Source: Actinomyces sp. 432 (GTDB lineage: Bacteria; Actinomycetota; Actinomycetes; Actinomycetales; Actinomycetaceae). Taken from it: a stretch of 64,000 nt of DNA. The number at the start of each line of letters is the position of its first letter. Position 1 is the first letter of the stretch. The translations under genes were made by a program, and so were the position numbers. Below the pieces are notes generated by a model that was not told the origin of the DNA, did not search any database, and saw only the letters and a program-made list of their open reading frames with translations. The DNA is taken from contig NZ_CP025249.1 in NCBI RefSeq assembly GCF_009930875.1, positions 2,170,001-2,234,000 of the forward strand, written 5' to 3'. Positions 1 to 9,492 of this stretch are shown here, piece after piece.

Positions 1-808
1 GGCCGGGAAGACGTCCGTGTCCGCTGACGGCACCACCAGCGCCACCCCGCCTCAATGGAGCCCGGCCATGAAGGCCGGGAAGACTCCATCTGTCACGGTA
101 TGCGGCGTACCTGGTCGCGATGCCTCAATGGAGCCCGGCCATGAAGGCCGGGAAGACCAATTCGACCCTGTGCCCCTGGACGGCCGCGGCGTCGCCTCAA
201 TGGAGCCCGGCCATGAAGGCCGGGAAGACGCGGTCATCGATGAGTTCGACGACTCCAAGGATGCAATTGCCTCAATGGAGCCCGGCCATGAAGGCCGGGA
301 AGACCGGCAATCGACGGCGGCGACGACCTGGTGACGCCGCTGCCTCAATGGAGCCCGGCCATGAAGGCCGGGAAGACAAACAGGTGGTACGGCCGCTACT
401 GGCCCGTCGAAATGCCTCAATGGAGCCCGGCCATGAAGGCCGGGAAGACCACCCAAGAGATCCACACCCTCACCACGGTGGGGGAGCCTCAATTGAGCCC
501 GGCCATGAAGGCCGGGAAGACGTTTAGCTGCTGCCCACTGTATACGGGGTCAAGCCAGCCTCAATGGAGCCCGGCCATGAAGGCCGGGAAGACCCACGAG
601 GACCAGTCCTGGTGCTCCCGCAGCTCGTCGCCTCAATGGAGCCCGGCCATGAAGGCCGGGAAGACACGCGTGTCTCCGCTGCATGATAGCTACGTGCGAG
701 GCCTCAATGGAGCCCGGCCATGAAGGCCGGGAAGACCACCGAGCCCGTCGATGGCGTGCAGGCGGATGCGTGGCCTCAATGGAGCCCGGCCATGAAGGCC
801 GGGAAGAC
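1..808 (-). CRISPR. CRISPR array, type I-G, 11 full repeats plus one cut by the window edge
   Basis: Full 36-nt repeats start at 49, 122, 194, 269, 342, 414, 486, 558, 630, 701 and 773; the first 12 bases of the window are the end of another. Spacers are 35-39 nt. On the + strand the repeat begins GCCTCAATGGAG and ends GGAAGAC, with a CCCGGCC/GGCCGGG stem in the middle. Read on the - strand it is 5'-GTCTT-stem-CTCCATTGAGGC, so the part after the hairpin ends ATTGAGGC, like the ATTGAAAC tags of type I crRNAs. That and the position just downstream of leftward cas2 suggest leftward transcription, which is inference. The repeat at 486 differs by one base (AATTGAG for AATGGAG); the rest are identical. 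The array continues past the left edge. Confidence 0.97.
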
Positions 809-976
809 AGCTCGCGGATTTTGCCGCGGCTGGTCAAGGATTCTACGCGGTCTCGCGAGCGCTGCCGCAGAAACGGGCAAGTGAATCGTGTCCGCTGGTC
901 CGCCGACAACCAGAAAACCCTGTCATACCGCCCTTTCGAGCACTCCCCTGGGATCGGGGCAGCACCGGAGCACTCG
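809..976 (-). other. Probable CRISPR leader between cas2 and the array
   Basis: These 168 bases carry no convincing gene. They lie between the end of cas2 and the first repeat (773-808), where a leader usually sits when cas genes and array read the same way. The stretch is somewhat less GC-rich than its surroundings, with short A/T runs such as AGAAAACC near 910. No clear -10/-35 pair was identified. If the array is instead read rightward, the leader would be outside the window. Confidence 0.4.
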
Positions 977-1267
977 CTAAACAATCTGGGCCCCCTGAGT
1001 GGGCAGACCCGCACGCCTACCGACGAACGTGAAGCGGTCCTCCCCCAGTTCGCCGAGGTCGACGATCACCACCGAGTCCTCGTCTAGGTTCATGATCTCC
1101 TCACTGTCAGCCCTTAAGTGGACCAGCTCGGTCCGGTTCAGGTCGCAGATGAACACAGAGTACTGGAGCCGTTCGCCGTTGGCCTCCATAAGCTTGCAGA
1201 TCCGGCGCAGCCGCCCGGGCTTGCGGATGTCGTACGCGATGAGATATCGGCGTCGGTTCGTCCTCAT
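977..1267 (-). CDS. cas2: CRISPR-associated endoribonuclease Cas2
   Basis: This 96-residue protein has the usual Cas2 length and opening, with a first beta strand YLIAYDIRKPGRLRRI holding the conserved Asp after YLIAY. The middle segment (LQYSVFICDLNRTEL) matches the Cas2 ferredoxin-like fold. Cas2 forms the structural core of the spacer-integration complex with Cas1. It is the last gene of the leftward cas operon; its ATG overlaps the stop of cas4-cas1 by 4 bases, which implies translational coupling. The array starts 168 bp downstream. Confidence 0.96.
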   Translation of the reverse strand: MRTNRRRYLIAYDIRKPGRLRRICKLMEANGERLQYSVFICDLNRTELVHLRADSEEIMNLDEDSVVIVDLGELGEDRFTFVGRRAGLPTQGAQIV

Positions 1268-2949
1268 CTAGTCACCATCGCCGTGTAGTCATCCAGCTCC
1301 CCCAACATGACCGCACCGAGCACCCGTGCCTGGATGTCCATGACGCGACGATAGCTGGCCTTGTAGCCGAACTGCGGGTGCGTAATCTCCTGCTCCAGCC
1401 TCCGCTCATAGGCCCTGAGCACGGCCTTGCGGCCACTCGCCTCCAGCATGCATCCGCCGGCCCGACTCTGAAAGTCATGCGGACCGACTTCACCGTTGTT
1501 TAGCACCTGCAGCACCACGCTCTCTGCTACCAGGGACCGAAACTCCTCCGCCAGGTCCAACGCGAGCGCAGGACGCCCGAACCGGGGCTTATGGAACATC
1601 CCGTAGTAGGGGTCGAAGCCGATCCCCATGAGCGTGACAGTCAGGTCCTTAACCAGCAGCGTGTAGCAGAAGGACAGCAGTGCGTTGAGCGGATCCTTCG
1701 GCGGCCGCCGCGTGCGCCCGTTCTCCTGGAAGTCCGAGACGTCCACACGTGAGTTCTTCCCGACCATGGCCGAGAAGCTCCCGAAGTACAGGCGTGCAGC
1801 CGTCCCCTCGATCCCGAGCAGTTGCTGCGAAGACTCGGCCTGCATCGCCTGGATGGCTAGCTGCTTGAGCTGCTCGCCAACTCGGGGCATCTCGCCACGC
1901 GCGTTTCGGCGCAGCATCGTGCGGCTGTTGCGGATCTTTCCGGAGATCATCCGGCGCGCGATCTCAAGCTGTTGCTGCTCGGGCGCTCGGAACTGCGCGA
2001 TCCGCAGGTCCACGTTCTTACCCGGCAGTCCTTCGGCAATGCCGGAGAACCAGCCCCCGTAGCTGAACCACAGCACCGGGATGTCTCGCGAAAGCAGGGT
2101 CCTGGCAGCCTGGGCGGACACCGTCACGTTCCCAAAGACGCACACCTGGCTTACGTCTATCAGGCGATAGCTGGCCTTCAACTCGCCCGACAAGCGCACC
2201 TCCAGCCGGTCGCTTCGCACGCCGACCACCGCACCTTGCAGCGTCACGTAGACCGGGCGTCCCTCCAGAATCGGCGCCATCAACCGCTTCAGCGGTCTGC
2301 GCTGCTTCGGAGGCGTCTGCAGTGCGTCCAGCTCATCGGGCAGACAGATGCCCACCAGCGAGCAGCGGGCACACTTCGGGCTGTCACGCATCGGTGGGGG
2401 CGCCGACGGGTCGGACGCCACCCGCCACGCACGTGTCACGGTGTCGGTGATCTCCTGCAGCGCCGCATCGTCCACGGTGATGTGGACGCGCTGCCGGGTC
2501 TCGGCGTACCAGATCTCGGCCCGCTCGACGGCGTAACCCTCCTCGCGCAGCAACAGCGCCTGCACCAGGGACTGCACGCGATCACTGGGCCAAGCACCAC
2601 CATCCTTGTTGGGGTGTCCCTTCTTGTAGTCGACCGGGACGACGGTCCCGTCCCCGCCGTCCTCCACGAGATCCAGCCTGGTAGCCAGCCCGAGCCTCGG
2701 TGAGGACAGCGACACGGATCTGGCGACCCGCCCGTTCCACGCCTCGGACTTGTCCGGCAGGTCCCCCGCCTCCCGGTCAACAACCCGGTGCAGGTACAGC
2801 CCCTCCTCGACGTCGTCGCTGGTGGCGAATTGCTGCTGCACCCACTCCAGGTGGAACAGCCGTGGGCAGTACACGAACTCATTCAGCATGCGTGCGGGCA
2901 CCGTCTCCGGCAGTCCCGGCAGGTCAGGCCTGATGGTGTTGATGCTCAT
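1264..2949 (-). CDS. cas4-cas1: Cas4-Cas1 fusion, spacer processing and integration protein
   Basis: The protein is 561 residues. The N-terminal ~210 residues are Cas4: a first cluster Cys in EFVYCPRLFH, the RecB-type nuclease motif VDYKKG, and a C-terminal Cys group CARCSLVGICLPDE for a 4Fe-4S cluster. The rest is Cas1, with the catalytic Glu region GIEGTAARLYF and a His/acid region GFDPYYGMFHKPRFGRPALALDLAEEF. Such fusions are characteristic of type I-G; in Geobacter the fusion selects PAM-bearing prespacers. All catalytic motifs look intact, so adaptation should be functional. It overlaps the genes on both sides by 4 bases. Confidence 0.96.
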   Translation of the reverse strand: MSINTIRPDLPGLPETVPARMLNEFVYCPRLFHLEWVQQQFATSDDVEEGLYLHRVVDREAGDLPDKSEAWNGRVARSVSLSSPRLGLATRLDLVEDGGDGTVVPVDYKKGHPNKDGGAWPSDRVQSLVQALLLREEGYAVERAEIWYAETRQRVHITVDDAALQEITDTVTRAWRVASDPSAPPPMRDSPKCARCSLVGICLPDELDALQTPPKQRRPLKRLMAPILEGRPVYVTLQGAVVGVRSDRLEVRLSGELKASYRLIDVSQVCVFGNVTVSAQAARTLLSRDIPVLWFSYGGWFSGIAEGLPGKNVDLRIAQFRAPEQQQLEIARRMISGKIRNSRTMLRRNARGEMPRVGEQLKQLAIQAMQAESSQQLLGIEGTAARLYFGSFSAMVGKNSRVDVSDFQENGRTRRPPKDPLNALLSFCYTLLVKDLTVTLMGIGFDPYYGMFHKPRFGRPALALDLAEEFRSLVAESVVLQVLNNGEVGPHDFQSRAGGCMLEASGRKAVLRAYERRLEQEITHPQFGYKASYRRVMDIQARVLGAVMLGELDDYTAMVTR

Positions 2950-3878
2950 GACACTGTCACCAATACGCCCGCGGACTTCTGACCTTCCGCCTTACGACGA
3001 TGCGCACGGCATACATGGAAGATCCCCATGACGCGAAGCTTGTCCTGCTCCACCGCATCCCACTTTCCGTCCAAGACCGGGTCCTCAACCAGTGCCTTCA
3101 CCGCCGCCAACCCCAACGGCTCTCGCCACAGAGGCAGTCTCAGTTCAGGAGCCGAGCGGCGGTCGTCACGACCGACCGGCTGACTGTGCCACCCACTGGT
3201 GCGGACCTGCTGTCCGGCCGCCGTGGTGGTCCAAAGCGGGTAGGACATGAGCGCTAGCCACGTCGCCCCGGGCACGCCGCGCATCTCGGCCTTGCCTCTG
3301 CCGTCCTCGCCGCTGTCCCAGTTGGCGCGGTGATCCAGGTACTCGCCGGTTACGCCAGGCACTCTGCGCCAGCCGATTAGCGCCTGACGCAAATACTCGG
3401 GCTCGGACTGCACCAGCCGCAGAGGCTTCTCCAGCATTGTTGCCATGGACTGCTTGCCTGCGGGCGCAGTGAACTGGCTTATCGCACCGCGCCCCTGGGG
3501 GTCAGCGACTAGGTCGGTCACGAGGCTGGCGAGCCACCTCTGCACCACGGGCGACGGAGTGTCGACGCCGAACCGTTCGTACAACTGCCCCTGTTTCAGC
3601 CGTAGCTTGTCAGGCGCTTCCCCGGGAGGCGGGAAGCCCGGAGGTCCTCCGGGCACCACCACGTCCTCGGGCATCTCGGCGACTAGTTCCGACAGCTCCT
3701 CGACGACGGCGTCTATCGATGCCAGTATCGAGTGCAGTACCGGGGCGCGGTCATCCGGGTCCCAGGACAGGCGAGCGTCGTCGTCGGCGAAGTCATGGAT
3801 CAGCCGAAACGTACCGATGGCGGCAAGAATGGCCAGCGGTGATTCGCCGATCAGTGCAGGAAACTTGACTTGGCTCAT
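2946..3878 (-). CDS. csb3: Type I-G effector subunit, Csb3/GSU0052-like (Cas8g position)
   Basis: This 310-residue protein lies between cas3 and cas4-cas1, the slot of the large-subunit-like gene (GSU0052/Csb3) in Geobacter-type I-G operons. It opens with VKFPALIGESPLAILAAIGTFRLIHDF, resembling the 'G-x-P-L-x-x-L-A-A-I-G-x-x-R-L' start shared by Csb3 and Csx17 proteins. No separate Csx17-sized large subunit is present in the operon, so this short protein probably fills the Cas8-like role. Family assignment rests on context and the N-terminal pattern. It overlaps both neighbours by 4 bases. Confidence 0.7.
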   Translation of the reverse strand: MSQVKFPALIGESPLAILAAIGTFRLIHDFADDDARLSWDPDDRAPVLHSILASIDAVVEELSELVAEMPEDVVVPGGPPGFPPPGEAPDKLRLKQGQLYERFGVDTPSPVVQRWLASLVTDLVADPQGRGAISQFTAPAGKQSMATMLEKPLRLVQSEPEYLRQALIGWRRVPGVTGEYLDHRANWDSGEDGRGKAEMRGVPGATWLALMSYPLWTTTAAGQQVRTSGWHSQPVGRDDRRSAPELRLPLWREPLGLAAVKALVEDPVLDGKWDAVEQDKLRVMGIFHVCRAHRRKAEGQKSAGVLVTVS

Positions 3879-6800
3879 GATCCCTCCGATGAAATAGTCA
3901 TATCGGCGCTGCGCACCACTGTCTCAAGCAGCGCCAGGCCCCACCGGCCGTAGCGATCAGTGAGCCTGGCGAATCGATCCGCGTCTGCCAGATGCAACTC
4001 GACCGGCAGCGGAACCTCGACGGCGACCTCACCAATCGCCGCCCGAAGCGCACCGTCTCCCCGGTCGTCAACGGGTGGCAGGAAGGGACGGGCATGGCCG
4101 TGGTGGCTGGACACGAGATGCCGCAGCAGCTCGACGTCACCCGGGTAGGGCTCGACGAACCCCTCCAGGTGGGCGGCGACGATCGCCTCAGACCAGGCCT
4201 CGTGGCTGGCGCCGCTGGGCAGGCCGCTGCGCCGCCGGGCGCGTCTATACCGGCCCCGGTCCCCGGGCGGCATGCCGGACTTCGCCAGCGGCTCCCGGGC
4301 GAGCTCCGCGGCAATTCGGGAACCGTCGAACAGCATGGCTTGGAAACGCATGTCCACTTTGCCCAGGTCGTGCCAGCGGGCAGCGTCTACGACGACGCGC
4401 CGCAGCTCCTCCGGCAGCCCCAGGTTAGTTGCGATCTGCCGGGCACGTTCTCCTACCGCCGCCAGGTGCGCCGCCAGGGTCACGCGCCTGTTGAGGGTGG
4501 AAGTGCCCGCCTGGTCCTCCTCGCTGACGGCGCGCCATGGCACTGATGACGCGGCATTGCCGCCGGCGTGGTCTCCGCTCGTGCCGACGGTCCGCCAGTC
4601 GTCTGCCGGAGCAGTACCCCGCAGCACCGGAATCAGTTCCCTCGAACCAGCGGCGGAATGCCCAGGTCTCCTGTTCCGACGGCGCCGCTCCACACCGGTT
4701 GAGATGAGGGCGCCGCTGTGCTCAAAAGCGTTCTGCAAGCACTCGATGTCCTCCGGCGTCCAGGGATACTCGGGGGCGCCGGACGAGCCCAGCCACTGGC
4801 GTGCCGCCTCTACGAGGGCGCCCTGACATGCGTCACGGTCCTCCGGCTCCTCCGCGTTCCGCCAGTCGGCCACCAGTTCCCGCAGCCTCTCAAGAGGCGG
4901 CAGGCCCAGTCGGCTCCCCGGGTCGGAGTCCAGGCGCAGAATGGGCTGCCCACGTCGCAGGGAGGCGAGTTCGGAGATGTCCTTTACGGGCGCCTTGCTG
5001 GAGGGGTTCCAGCCGAAGCGGTCCAGGCCGCCGTACTCGCACGGAACGACGATCGTGTCTCCCGGCCGCAATTCACGAGCGGTGATCCACCGCCACTGAT
5101 CGTCGGAGCCGCGGCGCAACACCTGCAGATTGGCATTGCCTTCATTGTCCTTGAAGGGGATGTCATCGAAGCCGTCGTAGTCGTCGACGTCGGCCATGGT
5201 CTCCGACTGGCCCTGTTGCAGCCAGGCACGTGCCGCCATGAGCGAGATCTCTATACATTCCTCGCTGCGCACCGGCACCGACTCCACCACGGCTCCCGCA
5301 TGATCTGGGGGCAGCAACTCAGGGTCGCCCTCGGCATTCTCACCGCCACTCCTGATCTCTAGGCCGTCGCGCCAGGCGATGGTGATCCGGGCGGCGGCCT
5401 TGTTGATGCCGTGCAGGTACGGGTCCAACGGCGGATCGTTTACCGGAGCGGGATTTGTCCTCGCCCAGGCGTCCAGATGAGCGGGCAGTAACAACGGCGG
5501 CAGGGGCGGCGGCGAGATCAGGTCTCTCGACACGTCCTCCTGCAGATGGCGCAGCGCCAGCGGAGAAACGTCAAGCCCGTTCTGCGCGATCCTTCGCAGA
5601 AACTCGGCCGTAGCCACCTTCGCCGGTCCATATACGGAGGGCTTCTTGGCGCGGTCCTCCACCACTGTGATGGAAGCGGAGGCACGATCTCCTCGCCGGT
5701 TGACCCGGCCGAAGCGCTGCACCAGGGCATCCCAGGAGGCGGTCTCGGTGACCATGTCCGTGGCGTCGAGGTCGATGCCGACCTCAATGGTCTGGGTGGC
5801 CACCAGCACCGCCTTGTGGTCGCCTGGTTCCCGGCCGGCGCCGAACAGCTCGGTGACCCGCGCAGCGATCCCCTCCCGGTCCAGTGGGCGCGAGCGCCCC
5901 ATGAGCAGCAGTACCTCAACGCCGTCCAGCTTCGTTCCGCCGGTTGTCAACGCCTCGAACACTTCCCGGGCCCGGGCGACCGTGTTGCACACCACCAGCA
6001 CCCGGTGGTCCTTGGGCCCATTGGGGAGTCATCGGGCGTCTCGAACCGCTCGTGCTTCTCAAGGATGTCCCGTACCTGGGCAGCCATCTCCTTGACGATC
6101 TTCTTCTCCGTGGAGTCGACGAGCGTCAGGGGCTTATGCGCGGTCAGCCTCTGCGCGGCGGTCATATTCCGTAAATGCGCGTCCTCATCGAATGACGCCT
6201 CCCAGGCACCGAGCTCCTTCCCGGGCCTCTCCGCACTCGTAGCACTCAGGTGAATCACCGAGCTCTCCGGCAGCCCCAGCTGGCAGGTCCGGTCGGCCTG
6301 ACGGGCGGACGCCAGCGAGGTGGTGAAGGCCTGTGCCAGGTGGGCCTCGTCGATCATGATGACCGAGTCGGTGCCCACGAGCGCGGCGTCGATGGGCCGT
6401 CGTCCTTTGCTGACCCCGTATCCGCGGAAGAACAGGCGGCTGCCCACCTGGTCCACGGTGCCGGTGATTATGGCTGGCAGGTCGGGACGCGGCAGCCAGG
6501 CGGCGTCCCAGGTCGCCCCGCCGCGCATCTTCACCACCCGCAGTGCGGCCTCGCTCTGCGATGCGCCGAACAGGCCCCGAAGTCGCCGAGCAACCTCGAA
6601 CACGGTTCCTTCGGTTGCGCTCTCCAGCTTCTCGGCAATGCGCTTACCGTGGGCCTCGGCCTGGTCGACCACAATGCGCCTGTCCACCACCAGGAATATG
6701 CGACGGCGCCCCAGGCCTGCGGGGGCCTCGCCTCCGGCGCTTAGTGCCAGGAGGAACACGGCCACGTCCAGCATGGAGGTCTTGCCCAGACCCGTGGGTA

Positions 6801-6921
6801 CGTCAACCAGTGCTGGCCAACTCCCCTTTTCTACGGCCTGCTCGACCACCGCCGACTGCCAGGGGAAGGGGTCATGTCCATGCACCTCCCGCATGAACTT
6901 CTCGAAATCGGTGACATTCAT
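3875..6921 (-). pseudogene. cas3: Cas3 helicase with C-terminal HD nuclease, split by a single-base frameshift
   Basis: Cas3 unwinds and degrades target DNA after recognition by the crRNA complex. The 5' part (6921 to about 5947) has Walker A PTGLGKT at residues 42-48, the DEAH box MIDEAHL near residue 190 and motif III HLSAT. The 3' part, from GTG 6001 to 3875, has the motif V/VI region EVGIDLDATD...QRFGRVNRRG and then an HD domain (ARWHDLGKVDMRFQ, HLVSSHHGHARPF). Helicase before HD is the order of the GSU0051-type Cas3 in type I-G. The halves join perfectly (DDSPMGPKDHRVLVVCNT) if one A is added in CCCAAGG at about 6011-6019. The site also reads as an in-frame G GGC CCA slippery heptamer (6013-6019). 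Lesion, sequencing error and programmed -1 shift are all possible. Confidence 0.9.
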
Positions 6922-8342
6922 TGCTGCTCCTCCTCATATTCGGGAGCGAACAGCCCGACACCGAAGTAGCGTCCCGCACCGGCCAGAATCGGCCCCCTGA
7001 CGGGGCGATCGAAGGTGACACGCGCATGCGTGTACAGGCGTCCCTGACACCGCTTGGGCAACTCCTGCGGTCTCAGCCGCACCGCCCCGTACACCATGGG
7101 CTCCTTGCTCACTTCGACCTCACGCGGCTCCGGCAGGCCGGCGTTGACGAAGGACTCGGCCACCGCCGCGGCGAGGTCGCGGTCCTTCGGGTAGCGGTCC
7201 AGCACCAGGGGCGTGGCCGTGGCCCACGTCCGCGCGGGGAGCGTCCAGCGCTCGACGGTGGAAGTGAAGGGCCGTGTCTCGTCAGGCGCATACCGGAGCC
7301 GAAAACTCTGTCTGAATCCGTTGACACGCAGCACGACATCCCGTTCCGGATCCTCCCCGAGGATGCCGCGCAGAATGCGCAGGCGTTCGTCATGCTCCAA
7401 CCCCGGAATGCTGACGGCCAGAGCCATCAGCTGTCCGTCTGCGTGCTCATTGCCCACGAAGGGTAGCCCCAGGTAGGCGACATGCGGCAGTCCGGGGGTA
7501 CCGTGGCCGTGCAGTGCGGGAGGCAGCGGGTTCTCCGTCTGCCCCATGACCTTGCGGCGCAGGGCCTCGGTGAAAATGGAAACCAGATGGCCGGAGGGAC
7601 GCAGCTCCTCGAATCTGAGAATGACCAGGTCTGGGTAGGGGGAATCGAAGTCGTCCACCGCAGAGATCTCCTCGCTGCTCTCGTCACTGGTCTCCGCCGC
7701 CCCGACTTCACGGTAGAAACGGCGCGCACGCGGGCCGGCGGCCTGCCATGCGGGTTGATCCTCCCGATACAGGGCGTTGAGCTCGTCGAGGTAGCCGGGG
7801 TAAGGCACCCGGATACTCAGGGGGCTACGCCCTACCGTCGGCTCATAGGTGGTCAGGCCCGGCAGCGGCGTCGGCTCCCCCACCCGGCTGAAGGCGAGCG
7901 TTGCCGACGACGTCGAGCGGCCGAGGTACGGCACGCGCCGGGCGAGGCGGTCGAGGTCGGCCACCGTGCCATCGGAAAGTGCGTCCCCATCCGGCCAGTC
8001 GAACTGGACGCGGGCGTCCTCAGGCAGGGTGCTGGTGCGCTGCCGCAAGACGCTGGTGCGTCCGGGGTGGGTCTGATGCCCGCCCTTGTTGTCACGCACG
8101 TTCTTCACGACGTATCCCCGAGAATGCCGCGCACCCACCGCGGCGGTGGGGGACGCATGTATCAGCGGCGGCGCCAGGCGCTCCAACTCCTCCAACGGTC
8201 CTAGTTCATCCTCACCGGCGACGGCGCGCAGGGCGGCGAAGGCCCGGGCCGGGTGGGGAGGCCACTCCGCGGCACGCGGGTCCTCCCCTCCCCCGGCGTC
8301 GTAGCGCTCGCTCAGGAGCGTGATGTCCAAGCGGAGGGTCAT
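6918..8342 (-). CDS. csb2: Csb2, Cas5-Cas6 fusion (GSU0054 family)
   Basis: This 474-residue protein matches the type I-G Csb2 family, which combines a Cas5-like part (crRNA 5' end) with a Cas6-like RNase (repeat cleavage). The N-terminal MTLRLDITLLSERYDAG...WPPHPARAFAALRA is the RAMP-like first repeat with the typical WPP-P-R motif. The C-terminus RGPILAGAGRYFGVGLF is the glycine-rich loop of Cas6/RAMP folds. The repeat has a perfect 7-bp hairpin as substrate. The gene starts one base after csb1 stops and overlaps cas3 by 4 bases. Confidence 0.9.
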   Translation of the reverse strand: MTLRLDITLLSERYDAGGGEDPRAAEWPPHPARAFAALRAVAGEDELGPLEELERLAPPLIHASPTAAVGARHSRGYVVKNVRDNKGGHQTHPGRTSVLRQRTSTLPEDARVQFDWPDGDALSDGTVADLDRLARRVPYLGRSTSSATLAFSRVGEPTPLPGLTTYEPTVGRSPLSIRVPYPGYLDELNALYREDQPAWQAAGPRARRFYREVGAAETSDESSEEISAVDDFDSPYPDLVILRFEELRPSGHLVSIFTEALRRKVMGQTENPLPPALHGHGTPGLPHVAYLGLPFVGNEHADGQLMALAVSIPGLEHDERLRILRGILGEDPERDVVLRVNGFRQSFRLRYAPDETRPFTSTVERWTLPARTWATATPLVLDRYPKDRDLAAAVAESFVNAGLPEPREVEVSKEPMVYGAVRLRPQELPKRCQGRLYTHARVTFDRPVRGPILAGAGRYFGVGLFAPEYEEEQQ

Positions 8343-8343
8343 G

Positions 8344-9492
8344 TCACTCCCCCGTGGACTCGGCCTTGGTCAGGCTGAAGTCGATCGCCTGGCTCAAGGC
8401 TTTGTTGGGCTTCAGCTCCACGGTCTCCAGATGCAGCGGCACCCCGGCGTCCAGGGCCGCCTGCAGGGCGTCCTCGTACAAGTGGACTGCCGCGCTCGGG
8501 GACAGTGCGAAGGACTCCGCCACGCCGCCACGACCGATCCATTCCAGCTGCTCGGCCTGCATGACCAGGTCGCAGCCGCTGCGCAGCCACAGGCCGGCGT
8601 CGCCGAAGGCAAGCCGGTCACCCAGGAGGCCAAATGCGACGAGCAGGGCTCGGGCGACCTCGACGGCCGCGGGATCCATGGAGCCGAAGCCCAGTCGCCG
8701 GGTGGCGGTGAGGCTGAGGACGGCGGTGCGAGTCGCCTCACTGATGGTGACGCCGCCGTGGATGGGTTTCTTCGGGGCAATATTGCCGTGTCCAATCTCG
8801 CTGAGCTTGGTGTCCTTCTTCTTCTCGCTCACCGGCGAATAGGTCCAGTTATCGCCGTCACCGCTGCGCGATCCGGTCAGGTTCGCCGGGTCCATGCGCC
8901 CGGCCTTGCGCTCACCCTCAACCGGGTCCCAACCGATCATCTCGCTGGCGTACAGGCGCGGGAACTTCGCCTGCCGTCCCTTGCGTTGGGAGTTCCAGCC
9001 TCCGTAGACGAGGGTGGCGGGGTCATATGTCAGCAGCGCCGTCGCATCCTCCAACGACGCTGCCAGAATCGCCTTGCCGATCTCGGTCCGGTCGAACTCG
9101 ACGCCGCCAAGCTCGCAGTCACGCCAGTAGGCATCGAAGGCGCGGTGCGGCGCCTCGAGGCCAATGAGTTCGAAGCTCGCCGCGTTTTCATGCGTCATCC
9201 GCAACATGGGCATGCGGATAACACCCTGCCGCCAAGCCCTCGCCTCCGCCTCCTCGCAGCGGTTGGCCTGGGACGGCACCTGGTCGAGGACCTTTGTCTT
9301 GTGCAGCACGCCGTCACGCCACCGGTCTTCTGAAGGCAAATAGGAAGAGTCATCTCCCGCGGTGGGGAACGTCGGCGGATACACACGCGCGCCCGGACCG
9401 CCGCTGGGCTGGTAGGTGGCCTCCACGCGGATCGCGGCCCACTCCGGGTCCGCGAGCTTGTCCCGCAGGGCGTCCAATGTGAGTTCAGTCAT
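8344..9492 (-). CDS. csb1: Csb1, Cas7-type backbone subunit (GSU0053 family)
   Basis: Csb1 is the Cas7 protein that coats the crRNA in type I-G complexes. The start is ATG 9492 (MTELTLDALRDKLADPEWAAI), preceded by AAGGAGCAGAAATC, a good ribosome site; the open frame runs 41 codons further upstream without one. The protein is 382 residues. Family-like features include the N-terminal RVEATYQPSGGPGARVYPPTF and mid-protein ASLEDATALLTYDPATLVYGGWNSQ. It is the first gene of the leftward operon, so the cas promoter should lie in 9493-9775. Confidence 0.9.
   Translation of the reverse strand: MTELTLDALRDKLADPEWAAIRVEATYQPSGGPGARVYPPTFPTAGDDSSYLPSEDRWRDGVLHKTKVLDQVPSQANRCEEAEARAWRQGVIRMPMLRMTHENAASFELIGLEAPHRAFDAYWRDCELGGVEFDRTEIGKAILAASLEDATALLTYDPATLVYGGWNSQRKGRQAKFPRLYASEMIGWDPVEGERKAGRMDPANLTGSRSGDGDNWTYSPVSEKKKDTKLSEIGHGNIAPKKPIHGGVTISEATRTAVLSLTATRRLGFGSMDPAAVEVARALLVAFGLLGDRLAFGDAGLWLRSGCDLVMQAEQLEWIGRGGVAESFALSPSAAVHLYEDALQAALDAGVPLHLETVELKPNKALSQAIDFSLTKAESTGE

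Noticed and set aside
17..1014. Several overlapping open frames in and beside the repeat array on both strands
   Set aside because: Their translations are the repeat unit read over and over (for example SMEPGHEGRED), with no start signals; they arise from the CRISPR repeats.
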